From assembly GCF_025147485.1 (NCBI RefSeq), contig NZ_CP102263.1, positions 571,501-635,500 on the forward strand: 64,000 nt of DNA, written 5' to 3'. Shown in pieces: positions 1 through 8,340 of the stretch. Under the pieces are notes generated by a model. That model had not been told where the DNA came from and searched no databases. It was given only the letters and a program-made list of their open reading frames with translations. Source of the DNA: Bacteroides uniformis. Its GTDB lineage: Bacteria > Bacteroidota > Bacteroidia > Bacteroidales > Bacteroidaceae. How positions within the stretch are numbered: position 1 is the first letter of the stretch; every line of letters begins with the position of its first letter. The position numbers and the translations under genes were made by a program.

Positions 1-5
1 AAAAA

Positions 6-1127
6 ATGAATTTATTCGACGTATACCCTCTCTTTGACATCAACATCGTCAAAGGAAAAGGCTGCCATGTATGGGACGAGAACGGTACCGAATACCTCGA
101 CCTCTACGGTGGTCATGCAGTCATCTCAATCGGACATGCACATCCACATTATGTAGAGATGGTGAGTAACCAAGTTGCTACGTTAGGATTCTACTCAAAC
201 TCAGTAATTAACAAGCTGCAACAGCAAGTGGCAGAACGCTTGGGAAAAGTCTGTGGCTATGACGACTACTCATTCTTCCTCATCAACAGCGGTGCCGAAG
301 CCAATGAAAACGCCTTGAAACTCGCCTCTTTCTACAATGGCCGTACCCGTGTGATATCCTTCTCAAAAGCATTCCACGGACGTACCTCACTGGCGGTGGA
401 AGTAACGAACAATCCTAAAATCATCGCTCCCATCAACAACTGCGGGCACGTCACCTACCTCCCGTTGAACGACATCGAAGCCATGAAGGCCGAATTGTCC
501 AAAGGAGATGTCTGCGCAGTGATTATCGAAGGCATACAAGGTGTAGGCGGCATCCAACTGCCGACAGACGAATTCATGCAGGCTCTCCGCCAGACTTGTA
601 CGGAACACAACACGGTCTTGATTCTCGATGAAATCCAAAGCGGCTACGGACGCAGCGGCAAGTTCTTCGCCCATCAGTACAACGGCATCAAAGCCGACAT
701 CATCACCGTGGCAAAAGGCATCGGCAATGGTTTCCCGATGGCAGGCGTACTCATCAGCCCAATGTTTACACCAGTATACGGGCAACTTGGAACCACTTTC
801 GGCGGAAACCACCTGGCTTGCAGTGCCGCCCTTGCCGTGCTGGATGTGATAGAGCAGGAAAACCTGATAGAGAATGCAGCCCAAGTCGGCAACTTCCTGA
901 TAACGGAACTAAAGAAATTCCCTCAAATCAAGGACGTTCGCGGACGCGGACTCATGATAGGGCTGGAATTTGAAGAACCCATCAAGGAACTGCGCCTAAG
1001 ACTACTGAAAGAGCAGCATGTATTCACCGGTGTAAGCGGTACGAATGTACTTCGCCTGCTGCCGCCTCTGTGCCTCGGCATGGATGAAGCAAAGGAATTC
1101 TTGGAACGCTTCAAGAAAGTACTTTAA
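6..1127 (+). CDS. argD: N-acyl(succinyl)ornithine aminotransferase
   Basis: Class III PLP-dependent aminotransferase of 373 aa, full length for ArgD. It converts the N-acylglutamate semialdehyde to N-acylornithine in cytoplasmic arginine synthesis. Visible: GAEAN at residues 96-100, the PLP-side DEIQSG at 208-213 and the Schiff-base lysine in VAKGIG (K237). Because this genome has the succinylornithine type of carbamoyltransferase (21319-22272), the acyl group is probably succinyl, which is inference. The ATG lies 5 bp from the window edge, so upstream operon partners cannot be seen. A terminator follows the gene. Confidence 0.93.
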   Translation: MNLFDVYPLFDINIVKGKGCHVWDENGTEYLDLYGGHAVISIGHAHPHYVEMVSNQVATLGFYSNSVINKLQQQVAERLGKVCGYDDYSFFLINSGAEANENALKLASFYNGRTRVISFSKAFHGRTSLAVEVTNNPKIIAPINNCGHVTYLPLNDIEAMKAELSKGDVCAVIIEGIQGVGGIQLPTDEFMQALRQTCTEHNTVLILDEIQSGYGRSGKFFAHQYNGIKADIITVAKGIGNGFPMAGVLISPMFTPVYGQLGTTFGGNHLACSAALAVLDVIEQENLIENAAQVGNFLITELKKFPQIKDVRGRGLMIGLEFEEPIKELRLRLLKEQHVFTGVSGTNVLRLLPPLCLGMDEAKEFLERFKKVL

Positions 1128-1157
1128 TATTTGACACAAATAATCAGCCAGCAAAAG

Positions 1158-1202
1158 AAACGACCGAAAAGCAGAATACCTTTCTCTCTCGGTCGTTTTT
1201 TG
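1158..1202 (+). terminator. Rho-independent terminator after argD
   Basis: A 10-bp perfect stem (AAACGACCGA at 1158-1167 with TCGGTCGTTT at 1190-1199) runs into a T tract. It separates argD from proC. Confidence 0.8.
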
Positions 1203-1215
1203 TAGAAAATTTATC

Positions 1216-1223
1216 TACCTTTG
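1216..1223 (+). promoter_or_regulatory. -7 box of proC promoter
   Basis: TACCTTTG matches the Bacteroides TAnnTTTG -7 element, just after the argD terminator and 33 bp before the proC ATG. No TTTG lies at the usual 19-21 bp spacing, so the -33 element is weak. Confidence 0.45.
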
Positions 1224-1256
1224 CCAGCAAAACAACTCTTTTAACAACAAAAAGAT

Positions 1257-2030
1257 ATGAAAGCAGCAATTATCGGTGCAGGAAATATGGGGGGAGCCAT
1301 TGCCCGAGGGCTGGCAAAAGGAACAATCATCCCTGCCGGTAACATCATTGTCTCCAACCCCACCCAGGGCAAGCTGGACAAGCTGAAGGCAGAATTCCCC
1401 GCATTGCAAGTGACCAATGACAACCAGGAAGCGGCAGCCGGTGCAGATATGATAATCTTTGCCGTGAAGCCATGGCTGATGGAGCCAGTGATAAAGGAAC
1501 TGGAACTAAAAGGCACAGAGATTCTTATATCCGTTGCAGCCGGCATTCCTTTTGAAAAGCTGACACACTATGTAGCAGACAAAGAAATGACCATGTTCCG
1601 TCTTATTCCCAATACCGCCATCAGCGAGATGGAAAGCATGACACTCATCGCCAGCCGCAATGCCACCAAGGAGCAGGAGCAACTGATGCTGGACATTTTC
1701 AACCAGATGGGACTCGCCATGCTCATTCCCGAAGAAAAGATTGCGGCAACCACTGCCATGACTTCCTGCGGCATCGCCTACGTGCTTAAGTATATCCAGG
1801 CAGCCATGCAGGCCGGCGTTGAAATGGGTATCTATCCCAAAGACGGCATGCGCATGGTGGCACAATCCGTGAAAGGGGCAGCCGAGCTGATTCTGAACAA
1901 CGACACGCACCCCAGTGTTGAGATTGACAAGGTGTGTACCCCCGGAGGAATTACCATCAAGGGAATCAACGAGCTGGAACATGAAGGATTCACCTCCACT
2001 GTGATTAAAGCCATCAAAGCGAGTAAATGA
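1257..2030 (+). CDS. proC: Pyrroline-5-carboxylate reductase
   Basis: NAD(P)H-dependent reduction of pyrroline-5-carboxylate to proline, the last step of proline synthesis, in the cytoplasm. The protein has 257 aa, normal for ProC. It starts with a Rossmann dinucleotide motif (GAGNMGGA, residues 7-14) and ends with the family signature around PGGIT (229-233). It has its own terminator-promoter junction behind argD, so it is a neighbour of an arginine gene and not necessarily cotranscribed with it. The other proline genes, proBA, are at 18.9-21.3 kb. Confidence 0.95.
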   Translation: MKAAIIGAGNMGGAIARGLAKGTIIPAGNIIVSNPTQGKLDKLKAEFPALQVTNDNQEAAAGADMIIFAVKPWLMEPVIKELELKGTEILISVAAGIPFEKLTHYVADKEMTMFRLIPNTAISEMESMTLIASRNATKEQEQLMLDIFNQMGLAMLIPEEKIAATTAMTSCGIAYVLKYIQAAMQAGVEMGIYPKDGMRMVAQSVKGAAELILNNDTHPSVEIDKVCTPGGITIKGINELEHEGFTSTVIKAIKASK

Positions 2031-2032
2031 TA

Positions 2033-2124
2033 TTTAATGTGCTAATGTAACGATGTCCCGATATGCCTATGAGCTACGGTATAATTAAACATTGTGCAGC
2101 CTATTGGCACATTGCCACACTTTA
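2033..2124. repeat. Degenerate AATGTGC-type intergenic repeat
   Basis: The proC/XRE gap holds degenerate copies of AATGTGCTAATGTAACGATG and, about 60 bp on, the reverse-oriented TATTGGCACATTGCCACA. They give a loose inverted arrangement of a short A/T-TGTGC motif. No clear promoter box is seen here. Confidence 0.4.
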
Positions 2125-2151
2125 ATAACAACCCATTAAAAAAATATAATT

Positions 2152-2706
2152 ATGGACGAACAAATCAGACAAATAGCCGAACGCCTGCGCGGACTGCGTG
2201 ACGTATTGGAACTGACTGCCGACGATATCGCCCGCGACTGCGACATCTCTGCAGAAGAGTACCGCCTGGCCGAAACCGGAGAATTCGACATCTCGGTCAG
2301 CATGCTGCAGAAGATAGCACGGCACTACGGCATATCACTGGACGCACTGATGTTTGGGCAAGAGCCCAAAATGAGCTCCTACTTCCTGACACGTGCCGGA
2401 AAAGGAACCAGTATAGAACGTACCAAGGCATATAAATACCAATCACTGGCAGCCGGTTTCATCAACCGCACGGCAGACCCGTTCATCGTGACCGTAGAAC
2501 CGAAACCGGACAGCGAGCCGATACATTACAACAGCCATACCGGTCAGGAGTTCAACCTCGTACTGGAAGGCCGTATGATGGTCAGCATCGACGGCAAAGA
2601 CTTAATCTTAAACGAAGGAGACAGTCTATACTTCAACTCCAAACTGCCGCACGGCATGAAGGCGCTTGACGGAAAGACTGTAAAATTCCTGGCAGTAATC
2701 ATGTAA
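2152..2706 (+). CDS. XRE-family HTH regulator with cupin domain
   Basis: A 184-aa two-domain protein. An N-terminal XRE/Cro helix-turn-helix occupies about residues 6-65, followed by a linker and a C-terminal cupin barrel (about 110-180) with the conserved [12 protein letters not shown] and EGDSLYFNS stretches. Proteins of this build are transcription factors whose cupin senses a small ligand. The stop is only 8 bp from the ATG of the acyl-CoA synthetase, so the two are very probably cotranscribed and the regulator may sense a substrate or product of that enzyme (inference). The ligand is unknown. Confidence 0.85.
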   Translation: MDEQIRQIAERLRGLRDVLELTADDIARDCDISAEEYRLAETGEFDISVSMLQKIARHYGISLDALMFGQEPKMSSYFLTRAGKGTSIERTKAYKYQSLAAGFINRTADPFIVTVEPKPDSEPIHYNSHTGQEFNLVLEGRMMVSIDGKDLILNEGDSLYFNSKLPHGMKALDGKTVKFLAVIM

Positions 2707-2713
2707 TAAAGTT

Positions 2714-4369
2714 ATGGTAGAAAGATTTTTATCTCAAACATCCTTCACCTCACAGGAGGACTTCATCAAGAACTTGAAGATAAACGTACCGGAGAATTTC
2801 AACTTCGGCTACGACGTAGTGGATGCCTGGGCAGCCGAGCAGCCCGACAAACCCGCACTGTTGTGGACCAATGACCAGGGCGAATGCCGGCAGTTTACCT
2901 TTGCCGACATGAAACGGTACACAGACATGACGGCTTCCTATTTCCAAAGCCTCGGCATCGGGCACGGAGACATGGTGATGCTGATACTGAAACGCCGTTA
3001 TGAATTCTGGTTCAGCATTGTGGCACTGCACAAACTCGGTGCAGTGGTGATTCCCGCCACCCACCTGCTGACGAAGAAAGACATCGTATACCGCTGCAAC
3101 GCCGCAGACATTAAAATGATAGTCTGTGCCGGCGAAAGCGTCATCACCGACCATATCACGGCAGCTATGCCAGAGTCTCCTTCTGTGAAACGCCTCGTAA
3201 GCGTCGGGCCGGAAGCTCCCGAAGGATTCGAAGACTTCCACAAAGGTATCGAGGCCGCCGCTCCTTTCGTGAAACCTGAACATCCGAACACGAACGATGA
3301 CATCTCCCTGATGTACTTCACCAGCGGTACTACCGGAGAGCCTAAAATGGTGGCCCACGACTTCACCTATCCGTTGGGACATATCGTCACCGGCAGCTTC
3401 TGGCACAATCTGAAAGAGAGCAGCCTACACCTCACCATTGCCGACACCGGTTGGGGAAAAGCCGTGTGGGGCAAGCTCTACGGACAATGGATTGCCGGTG
3501 CCAACGTATTTGTATACGACCACGAGAAGTTCACTCCCGCAGCCATACTGGAGAAGATACAGGATTATCACGTCACGTCGCTTTGTGCACCGCCCACCAT
3601 CTTCCGGTTCCTCATTCACGAAGACCTTACGAAGTACGACCTATCCAGCCTGGAATACTGCACCATCGCCGGAGAAGCCTTGAACCCCGCTGTATTCGAG
3701 ACCTTCAAGAAACTGACGGGCATCAAGTTGATGGAGGGTTTCGGACAGACCGAAACGACCCTCACCGTCGCCACCATGCCCTGGATGGAACCGAAACCCG
3801 GCAGCATGGGATTGCCCAATCCGCAATACGACGTAGACCTGATAGACAACGACGGCCGTTCTGTGGAAGCCGGTGAGCAGGGACAGATTGTAATCCGTAC
3901 CGACAAAGGCAAACCGCTGGGATTGTTCAAGGAATACTACCGCGATGCCAACCGTACCCACGAGGCATGGAACAACGGCATTTACTACACGGGAGACGTA
4001 GCCTGGAAGGACGAAGACGGCTACCTCTGGTTCGTGGGCCGCGCCGACGACGTTATCAAAAGTAGCGGTTATCGCATCGGCCCGTTCGAAGTGGAAAGTG
4101 CATTGATGACCCACCCAGCCGTAGTGGAATGTGCCATTACCGGTGTGCCCGATGAAATCCGCGGCCAAGTGGTAAAAGCTACGATTGTGTTGGCAAAAGA
4201 GTACAAGGCACGCGCCGAAGAAGAGCTTGTCAAGGAGTTGCAGAACCATGTGAAGAAAGTGACGGCTCCCTACAAATACCCGCGTGTCATCGAATTTGTT
4301 GATGAGCTCCCCAAAACCATCAGCGGGAAAATCCGCCGTGTGGAAATCCGGGAGAACGACCGGAAATAA
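2714..4369 (+). CDS. AMP-forming acyl-CoA synthetase (ligase family)
   Basis: ANL-superfamily enzyme of 551 aa that activates a carboxylic acid to an acyl-adenylate and then to the CoA thioester. Visible: the ATP-binding loop TSGTTGEPK near residues 202-210, EGFGQTET near 340, [13 protein letters not shown] and the hinge [16 protein letters not shown], and the C-terminal catalytic lysine in KTISGKIRR. Overall it resembles medium-chain or acetyl/aryl-CoA synthetases, but substrate cannot be read from sequence. The cupin regulator lies immediately upstream. Confidence 0.85.
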   Translation: MVERFLSQTSFTSQEDFIKNLKINVPENFNFGYDVVDAWAAEQPDKPALLWTNDQGECRQFTFADMKRYTDMTASYFQSLGIGHGDMVMLILKRRYEFWFSIVALHKLGAVVIPATHLLTKKDIVYRCNAADIKMIVCAGESVITDHITAAMPESPSVKRLVSVGPEAPEGFEDFHKGIEAAAPFVKPEHPNTNDDISLMYFTSGTTGEPKMVAHDFTYPLGHIVTGSFWHNLKESSLHLTIADTGWGKAVWGKLYGQWIAGANVFVYDHEKFTPAAILEKIQDYHVTSLCAPPTIFRFLIHEDLTKYDLSSLEYCTIAGEALNPAVFETFKKLTGIKLMEGFGQTETTLTVATMPWMEPKPGSMGLPNPQYDVDLIDNDGRSVEAGEQGQIVIRTDKGKPLGLFKEYYRDANRTHEAWNNGIYYTGDVAWKDEDGYLWFVGRADDVIKSSGYRIGPFEVESALMTHPAVVECAITGVPDEIRGQVVKATIVLAKEYKARAEEELVKELQNHVKKVTAPYKYPRVIEFVDELPKTISGKIRRVEIRENDRK

Positions 4370-4419
4370 CACTCGCCACCCAGCATCTGAATCATAAGAC
4401 AACATCCGGGTGAATGAAT

Positions 4420-4482
4420 AAGGAGGGGATAAAACCGAAGTCGGCCATTCTATTGACGATTTCCGTTTTACCCCCTCTTTTT
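4420..4482 (+). terminator. Probable terminator after acyl-CoA synthetase
   Basis: GAGGGGATAAAAC and GTTTTACCCCCTC form a long stem with a large loop, followed by TTTTT. It ends the XRE-synthetase unit. Confidence 0.55.
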
Positions 4483-4525
4483 ACAAATAGTTGTCTCATT
4501 GTGAATACCAAAAGGAGAAAAGAAC

Positions 4526-4533
4526 TATATTTG
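4526..4533 (+). promoter_or_regulatory. -7 box upstream of PagL-like gene
   Basis: TATATTTG fits TAnnTTTG and lies 55 bp before the ATG at 4589. No good -33 TTTG is seen. Confidence 0.45.
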
Positions 4534-4588
4534 CACGAAATTAAACTTCACTTGGAACATTTATAAACAAGAAAGACCGACACGGCAT

Positions 4589-5839
4589 ATGAAAAATAGA
4601 ACGCAGATATGGAAAATACTGGCTTTCTTAGGAGCGGTACTTTTCTTGTCTGATACAATATACGCCCAACAATGGACATCCGATAGTCATTCGGAATACA
4701 AGCGGGATACACTCCCTTTCTCACAGCGCTTCATCCACAGATTAGGCGTAGAAGGGCGTGCTGGCTATATTTTTCAGACCAGCCCTTTTCTGGAGTACTC
4801 CAACCACCAATACAAGGCCATGAAAAATGCCTATGCCGGCCATCTGAAATACTCCTTCCAGCTCCGTCCCCACACCGTTGCCGACCAGGCTTATATAGGA
4901 GCCTATCAAGGGATTGGAGTCGGCTATTTCAACTTCGGCAATCCGGAAGAGCTGGGCAACCCGCTGGCGGTCTATCTGTTTCAAGGGGGACGCATCGCCC
5001 AATTCAGCCCCCGCATATCCTTGAACTATGAATGGAACTTCGGCGCATCGTTCGGCTGGAAACCCTACGATGAATATGACAACCCGGAGAACCAGATTAT
5101 CGGCTCGAAAGTGAATGCCTATCTCAATGTGAACCTCTACTTAAAGTGGGCACTCTCCCCCAAGTTCGACTTGATGATAGGAGCTACCGGAAGCCACTTT
5201 TCCAACGGAAACACCCAATATCCCAACTCCGGTCTGAACACGGTGGACTGCAAAGTGGGACTGGTATATAACTTTAACCGCAGAGCGGATGAACTCGTCC
5301 AATCATGGCAACGCCCTATCGTTCCTCCATTCCCCCGCCACGTCAGCTACGACTTGACTTTGTTCGGCTCCTGGCGAAAGAAAGCAGTGGCCCATGAGGG
5401 CAGTAGTGGCCAGGTACCCGCACCCGGCACTTACAACGTGTTCGGTTTCAGCTTTGCACCCATGTACAACTTCGGCTATAAATTCCGTGCCGGTGTGGCG
5501 CTGGACGGCGTATACGACCACAGTGCGAACATGAAAGAATCGTACGAAGAAGAGAACGGCTTCTATACTCCGCCCGCCAAGAAGCAGATGGCATTGGGCT
5601 TATCTGCCCGCGGAGAATTTGTCATGCCTTACTTCACGGTAGGTATCGGTCTGGGAGCCAATGTTCTGCACGGCGGCGGTGACATGAAGTCTTTCTATCA
5701 GATTCTTGCCCTGAAAATAGACGTAACACGCAATTCGTATCTCCATATAGGATATAACCTCCGGGAATTTCATGAGCCCAATTATCTGATGTTGGGTATC
5801 GGCTATCGGTTCAATAACAAACGCCCCAAGCTGTTCTGA
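4589..5839 (+). CDS. PagL-like lipid A deacylase / acyloxyacyl hydrolase family outer-membrane protein
   Basis: A 416-aa protein with a signal peptide ending near residue 26 (IYAQQ) and a beta-barrel-rich body ending in an aromatic-rich strand. Residues 203-207 read HFSNG, which matches the PagL catalytic His-x-Ser-Asn motif. PagL enzymes remove the 3-O acyl chain from lipid A in the outer membrane. The protein is much longer than PagL of Proteobacteria (about 150-170 aa), with a second barrel-like half, so its exact reaction is uncertain. It is monocistronic, with its own -7 box, and the dyad array starts about 110 bp downstream. Confidence 0.7.
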   Translation: MKNRTQIWKILAFLGAVLFLSDTIYAQQWTSDSHSEYKRDTLPFSQRFIHRLGVEGRAGYIFQTSPFLEYSNHQYKAMKNAYAGHLKYSFQLRPHTVADQAYIGAYQGIGVGYFNFGNPEELGNPLAVYLFQGGRIAQFSPRISLNYEWNFGASFGWKPYDEYDNPENQIIGSKVNAYLNVNLYLKWALSPKFDLMIGATGSHFSNGNTQYPNSGLNTVDCKVGLVYNFNRRADELVQSWQRPIVPPFPRHVSYDLTLFGSWRKKAVAHEGSSGQVPAPGTYNVFGFSFAPMYNFGYKFRAGVALDGVYDHSANMKESYEEENGFYTPPAKKQMALGLSARGEFVMPYFTVGIGLGANVLHGGGDMKSFYQILALKIDVTRNSYLHIGYNLREFHEPNYLMLGIGYRFNNKRPKLF

Positions 5840-5951
5840 ACAATAAAGAGGAGGCTATTTATATAGATTCTTTTATTTCATCTGCAAGCACATATTACCA
5901 AGTGCCACGCGCATATCATCTACTATAGTATTATAGTTAGTTTGTTAGTTC
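5840..5951. other. Non-coding AT-rich spacer
   Basis: No gene, RNA or clear hairpin terminator is seen between the PagL-like gene and the dyad array. The stretch is AT-rich, with TATAGTATTATAGTTAG-type low complexity at its end. Confidence 0.5.
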
Positions 5952-6135
5952 ACAGAGATGAACACTTTGTTCAAGTATAGAGAAACAGTTTGTTCCAATA
6001 AGGAAAAACAGTCTGTTTTCATATGATGAAACGAAATGTTCTGTTAAGGGAAACAAAGTGTTCGCCATAACGAAACAACTTGTTCTATTAAGGGAAACAC
6101 TTTGTTCGCTATAGGGAAACGGTCTTTCATATCAA
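5952..6135. repeat. Array of eight 22-23 bp hyphenated-palindrome units
   Basis: Degenerate tandem units follow the consensus GGAAACAnnnTGTTCnnTATAA. The TGTTC-like half-sites fall at 5968, 5991, 6014, 6037, 6059, 6081, 6103 and about 6124, a spacing of 23, 23, 23, 22, 22, 22 and about 21 bp. Most units form a short dyad (GAACA-ctt-TGTTC). There is no coding potential of its own. It sits between the PagL-like gene and the oppositely oriented tRNA/argH block. Confidence 0.8.
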
Positions 6136-6144
6136 GAGCTTATA

Positions 6145-6181
6145 AAGAAAAAGCTCTGCAAATCAATGATTCACAGAGCTT
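6145..6181 (-). terminator. Terminator of the tRNA operon
   Basis: On the minus strand AAGCTCTG ... CAGAGCTT forms an 8-bp stem (6174-6181 with 6151-6158), followed by TTTTCTTT. It lies directly downstream of tRNA-Leu. Confidence 0.75.
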
Positions 6182-6188
6182 AATCGAG

Positions 6189-6272
6189 TACTCGAAGCGG
6201 GACTTGAACCCGCACAGCCGCAATGGCCAAAGGATTTTAAGTCCTTCGTGTCTACCATTCCACCATTCGAGC
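6189..6272 (-). tRNA. tRNA-Leu (anticodon TAA)
   Basis: An 84-nt class II tRNA. The acceptor stem pairs GCTCGAA with TTCGAGT and the discriminator is A. The anticodon loop CTTAAAA reads TAA, the variable arm is long, and the T arm is GCGGGTTCAAGTCCCGC. CCA is not encoded. It is cotranscribed with tRNA-Gly upstream on the minus strand. Confidence 0.92.
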
Positions 6273-6292
6273 ATCCTAAAAAGGGAAAAGAG

Positions 6293-6365
6293 AGCGGAAA
6301 ACGAGACTCGAACTCGCGACCCTAACCTTGGCAAGGTTATGCTCTACCAACTGAGCTATTTCCGC
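6293..6365 (-). tRNA. tRNA-Gly (anticodon GCC)
   Basis: A 73-nt cloverleaf. The acceptor stem is GCGGAAA/TTTCCGC with discriminator T, the D arm is AGCTCAGTTGGTAGAGC and the anticodon loop TTGCCAA reads GCC. CCA is not encoded. It lies 20 bp before tRNA-Leu. Confidence 0.93.
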
Positions 6366-6381
6366 ATTTGGAGAACGGGTG

Positions 6382-6413
6382 CAAAGATAAACAGTTTTCC
6401 CGTTTCTGCCAAA
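6382..6413 (-). promoter_or_regulatory. Promoter of the tRNA-Gly/tRNA-Leu operon
   Basis: On the minus strand, TTTG (6410-6413) is followed after exactly 20 bp by TATCTTTG (6382-6389), a full match to the Bacteroides primary sigma promoter. The expected start of transcription is near 6375, about 10 nt before tRNA-Gly. Confidence 0.75.
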
Positions 6414-6432
6414 TTTTTTTTTATAAAAGTAC

Positions 6433-6465
6433 AGTACTCGCAGCGGGACTTGAACCCGCAGAACC
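6433..6465 (-). pseudogene. tRNA-Leu 3'-end remnant
   Basis: The segment repeats the T arm and acceptor 3' strand of the neighbouring tRNA-Leu. From AGTACTCG through AACCCGCA it is identical except for one base. No D arm or anticodon arm precedes it, because argH coding sequence begins 2 bp away. It is therefore a truncated tRNA copy, able at most to form the T-arm hairpin in the argH 3' untranslated region. Confidence 0.65.
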
Positions 6466-6467
6466 TT

Positions 6468-7808
6468 TTACCTGCCCAGCAACTCTTTCTCTGCAGCTTG
6501 CATGGTCTCAAAATTGAAACCATCTACCACTTTCTGCATCAGAGCAGAGACTTCATCGTTGCAAAGGTTTCCGATACTGCCTTCATGGGTATGGTGTACC
6601 TCTTTGCTGTGCGAGAAGTTTCCGGCTTCAATATCCAGTCCCACCTTCTTGTAGGCATCGCGGAAAGGCATCCCTTCACGTGCCAAGCGGTTGACTTCCT
6701 CCACACTGAAAATAAGCAGATACTTGTCATCATCAAGAATATGTTCGTTCACCTTGATTTCGTTCATAATGTAAGTCGTCATCTGCAGACAGTCTTTCAG
6801 TTCCTGAAAAGCAGGCAGGAAGACCTCTTTGATAATCTGCAAGTCACGGAAATAGCCGGAAGGAAGATTGTTGGCTATCATCATAATCTGCTGGGGAAGG
6901 GATTGCAGTTTGTTGCACTTGGCACGCGTCAGTTCAAAGACGTCCGGGTTCTTCTTGTGAGGCATGATGCTGGAGCCGGTAGTGCAATCGTCCGGCAGCT
7001 TCACAAAACCGAAGTTCTGACTGTTGAACATACATGCGTCAAAAGCCAATTTCGATATGGTTCCGGCCACACTGGCAAGGGCGAAAGCTACATTACGCTC
7101 CATCTTGCCACGCCCCATCTGGGCATACACTACGTTGTAGTTGAGGGAATCAAATCCCAAAAGACGGGTAGTCATCGTACGGTTCAGCGGGAACGAGGAA
7201 CCGTATCCCGCAGCAGAACCCAAAGGATTGCGGTTGCACATCTTGAAAGCTGCCTGAAGGAACATCATATCGTCCACCAGGCTCTCGGCGTATGCCCCAA
7301 ACCAAAGTCCGAAAGAAGACGGCATGGCTATCTGCAAGTGTGTATAACCCGGCATCAGTACATCCTTGTAGCGTTCGCTCTGCATAACCAGCACATGGAA
7401 CAATTGTTCCACAGCCTCCGCCACTTCCTTTATCTCTGCACGGGTAAAGAGCTTCAAATCGAGCAACACCTGGTCGTTGCGCGAACGTCCGCTGTGTATT
7501 TTCTTACCTATATCACCCAAGTTGCGCGTCAGCATAAGTTCCACTTGTGAGTGAACGTCTTCCACTCCCTCTTCTATCACAAATTCTCCACGCTCGGCCA
7601 TCGCATAGATTTTCTTCAATTCGGCCAGCAATTGCCGCAGTTCTTCCTTCGTCAACAAGCCAATGCTTTCGAGCATCGTGATGTGCGCCATGGAACCCAG
7701 CACATCGTGCTTTGCCAAATAAAGGTCCATTTCACGGTCACGGCCTACCGTGAAGCGTTCGATATCCTTATTTACCTGAACGGATTTTTCCCAAAGTTTC
7801 TGAGCCAC
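6468..7808 (-). CDS. argH: Argininosuccinate lyase
   Basis: Cleaves argininosuccinate to arginine and fumarate, the last step of arginine synthesis. The protein has 446 aa and belongs to the fumarase/aspartase superfamily. Its signature loop GSSIMPHKKNPD lies near residues 275-286 and HSGRSRNDQV near the N-terminal third. The start codon is GTG (7806-7808); no in-frame ATG is seen close upstream. The stop is 2 bp from a tRNA-Leu remnant. It follows the SRPBCC gene by 28 bp on the same strand. Confidence 0.95.
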   Translation of the reverse strand: MAQKLWEKSVQVNKDIERFTVGRDREMDLYLAKHDVLGSMAHITMLESIGLLTKEELRQLLAELKKIYAMAERGEFVIEEGVEDVHSQVELMLTRNLGDIGKKIHSGRSRNDQVLLDLKLFTRAEIKEVAEAVEQLFHVLVMQSERYKDVLMPGYTHLQIAMPSSFGLWFGAYAESLVDDMMFLQAAFKMCNRNPLGSAAGYGSSFPLNRTMTTRLLGFDSLNYNVVYAQMGRGKMERNVAFALASVAGTISKLAFDACMFNSQNFGFVKLPDDCTTGSSIMPHKKNPDVFELTRAKCNKLQSLPQQIMMIANNLPSGYFRDLQIIKEVFLPAFQELKDCLQMTTYIMNEIKVNEHILDDDKYLLIFSVEEVNRLAREGMPFRDAYKKVGLDIEAGNFSHSKEVHHTHEGSIGNLCNDEVSALMQKVVDGFNFETMQAAEKELLGR

Positions 7809-7836
7809 GTTGTTTCTAATGATTAATGGTTAGTGA

Positions 7837-8247
7837 TTAATATTGTATCATCGCCAACATATCTGCCATCTTCTCCAATCCTTCCTGCAAGGGTTTCTGC
7901 ACCATGGTCTTCATAAACGGATTTATATCCATGCCGATGGTCAGTTTCATTTTACATTCGGTTTCGGTGACGGGTACAATCTGTATCCACAGATTGAAGG
8001 GCAGCGGTGAAGTGGTTGTTGCAAACTTGATACACTTGCAAGGCTCCTTCTCCACAATCTGCAACGTAATCTTTCCCACGGGGGCCACCTCTATCGTCAT
8101 GCTCTCCGCGTCAAAACTCAAGTTCTTCACTTTGTCTTCAGGCAGACGGTCTTTCACCTTCTCCAGATTACTCAGGTCGGAAAGTTTTTCATAAACAGCT
8201 TCTTGTGAAGCCGGTACAACTTTCACTCCACTCTCAAATTTCGTCAT
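7837..8247 (-). CDS. SRPBCC (polyketide cyclase-like) family protein
   Basis: A 136-aa protein of the START/Bet v1-like SRPBCC fold. It begins with a charged strand-helix region containing AVYEKLSDLSNLEKVKDRLP and has a hydrophobic barrel interior. Members bind small hydrophobic ligands, and the ligand here is unknown. The ATG at 8247 is preferred over an in-frame TTG six bases upstream. It lies between pyrE and argH on the same strand, just downstream of a pyrE terminator, and may be cotranscribed with argH. Confidence 0.75.
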   Translation of the reverse strand: MTKFESGVKVVPASQEAVYEKLSDLSNLEKVKDRLPEDKVKNLSFDAESMTIEVAPVGKITLQIVEKEPCKCIKFATTTSPLPFNLWIQIVPVTETECKMKLTIGMDINPFMKTMVQKPLQEGLEKMADMLAMIQY

Positions 8248-8263
8248 AATCAATCGTATTCAA

Positions 8264-8308
8264 AAAGAAAAAAGAACTATCCGGACAGAATCTATCCGAA
8301 TGGCTCTT
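8264..8308 (-). terminator. Terminator after pyrE
   Basis: On the minus strand a 14-bp stem with wobble pairs (8295-8308 with 8272-8285) is followed by a T-rich run (TTTTTTCTTTTTG). Confidence 0.6.
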
Positions 8309-8340
8309 TTATCCATATTAACATTTTTACAAATAAGTTC

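Noticed and set aside
5952..6135. CRISPR array
   Set aside because: Units touch each other with no unique spacers of constant length, repeats are degenerate and only 22 bp, and no cas gene is near.
6433..6465. Attachment site of an integrated element at tRNA-Leu
   Set aside because: The fragment lies upstream of the intact tRNA on its strand, and no integrase or island lies between the two copies, only tRNA-Gly.
6102..7550. Long plus-strand open frame of 482 codons
   Set aside because: It runs antisense through both tRNAs and most of argH; the minus strand encodes an unmistakable argininosuccinate lyase.
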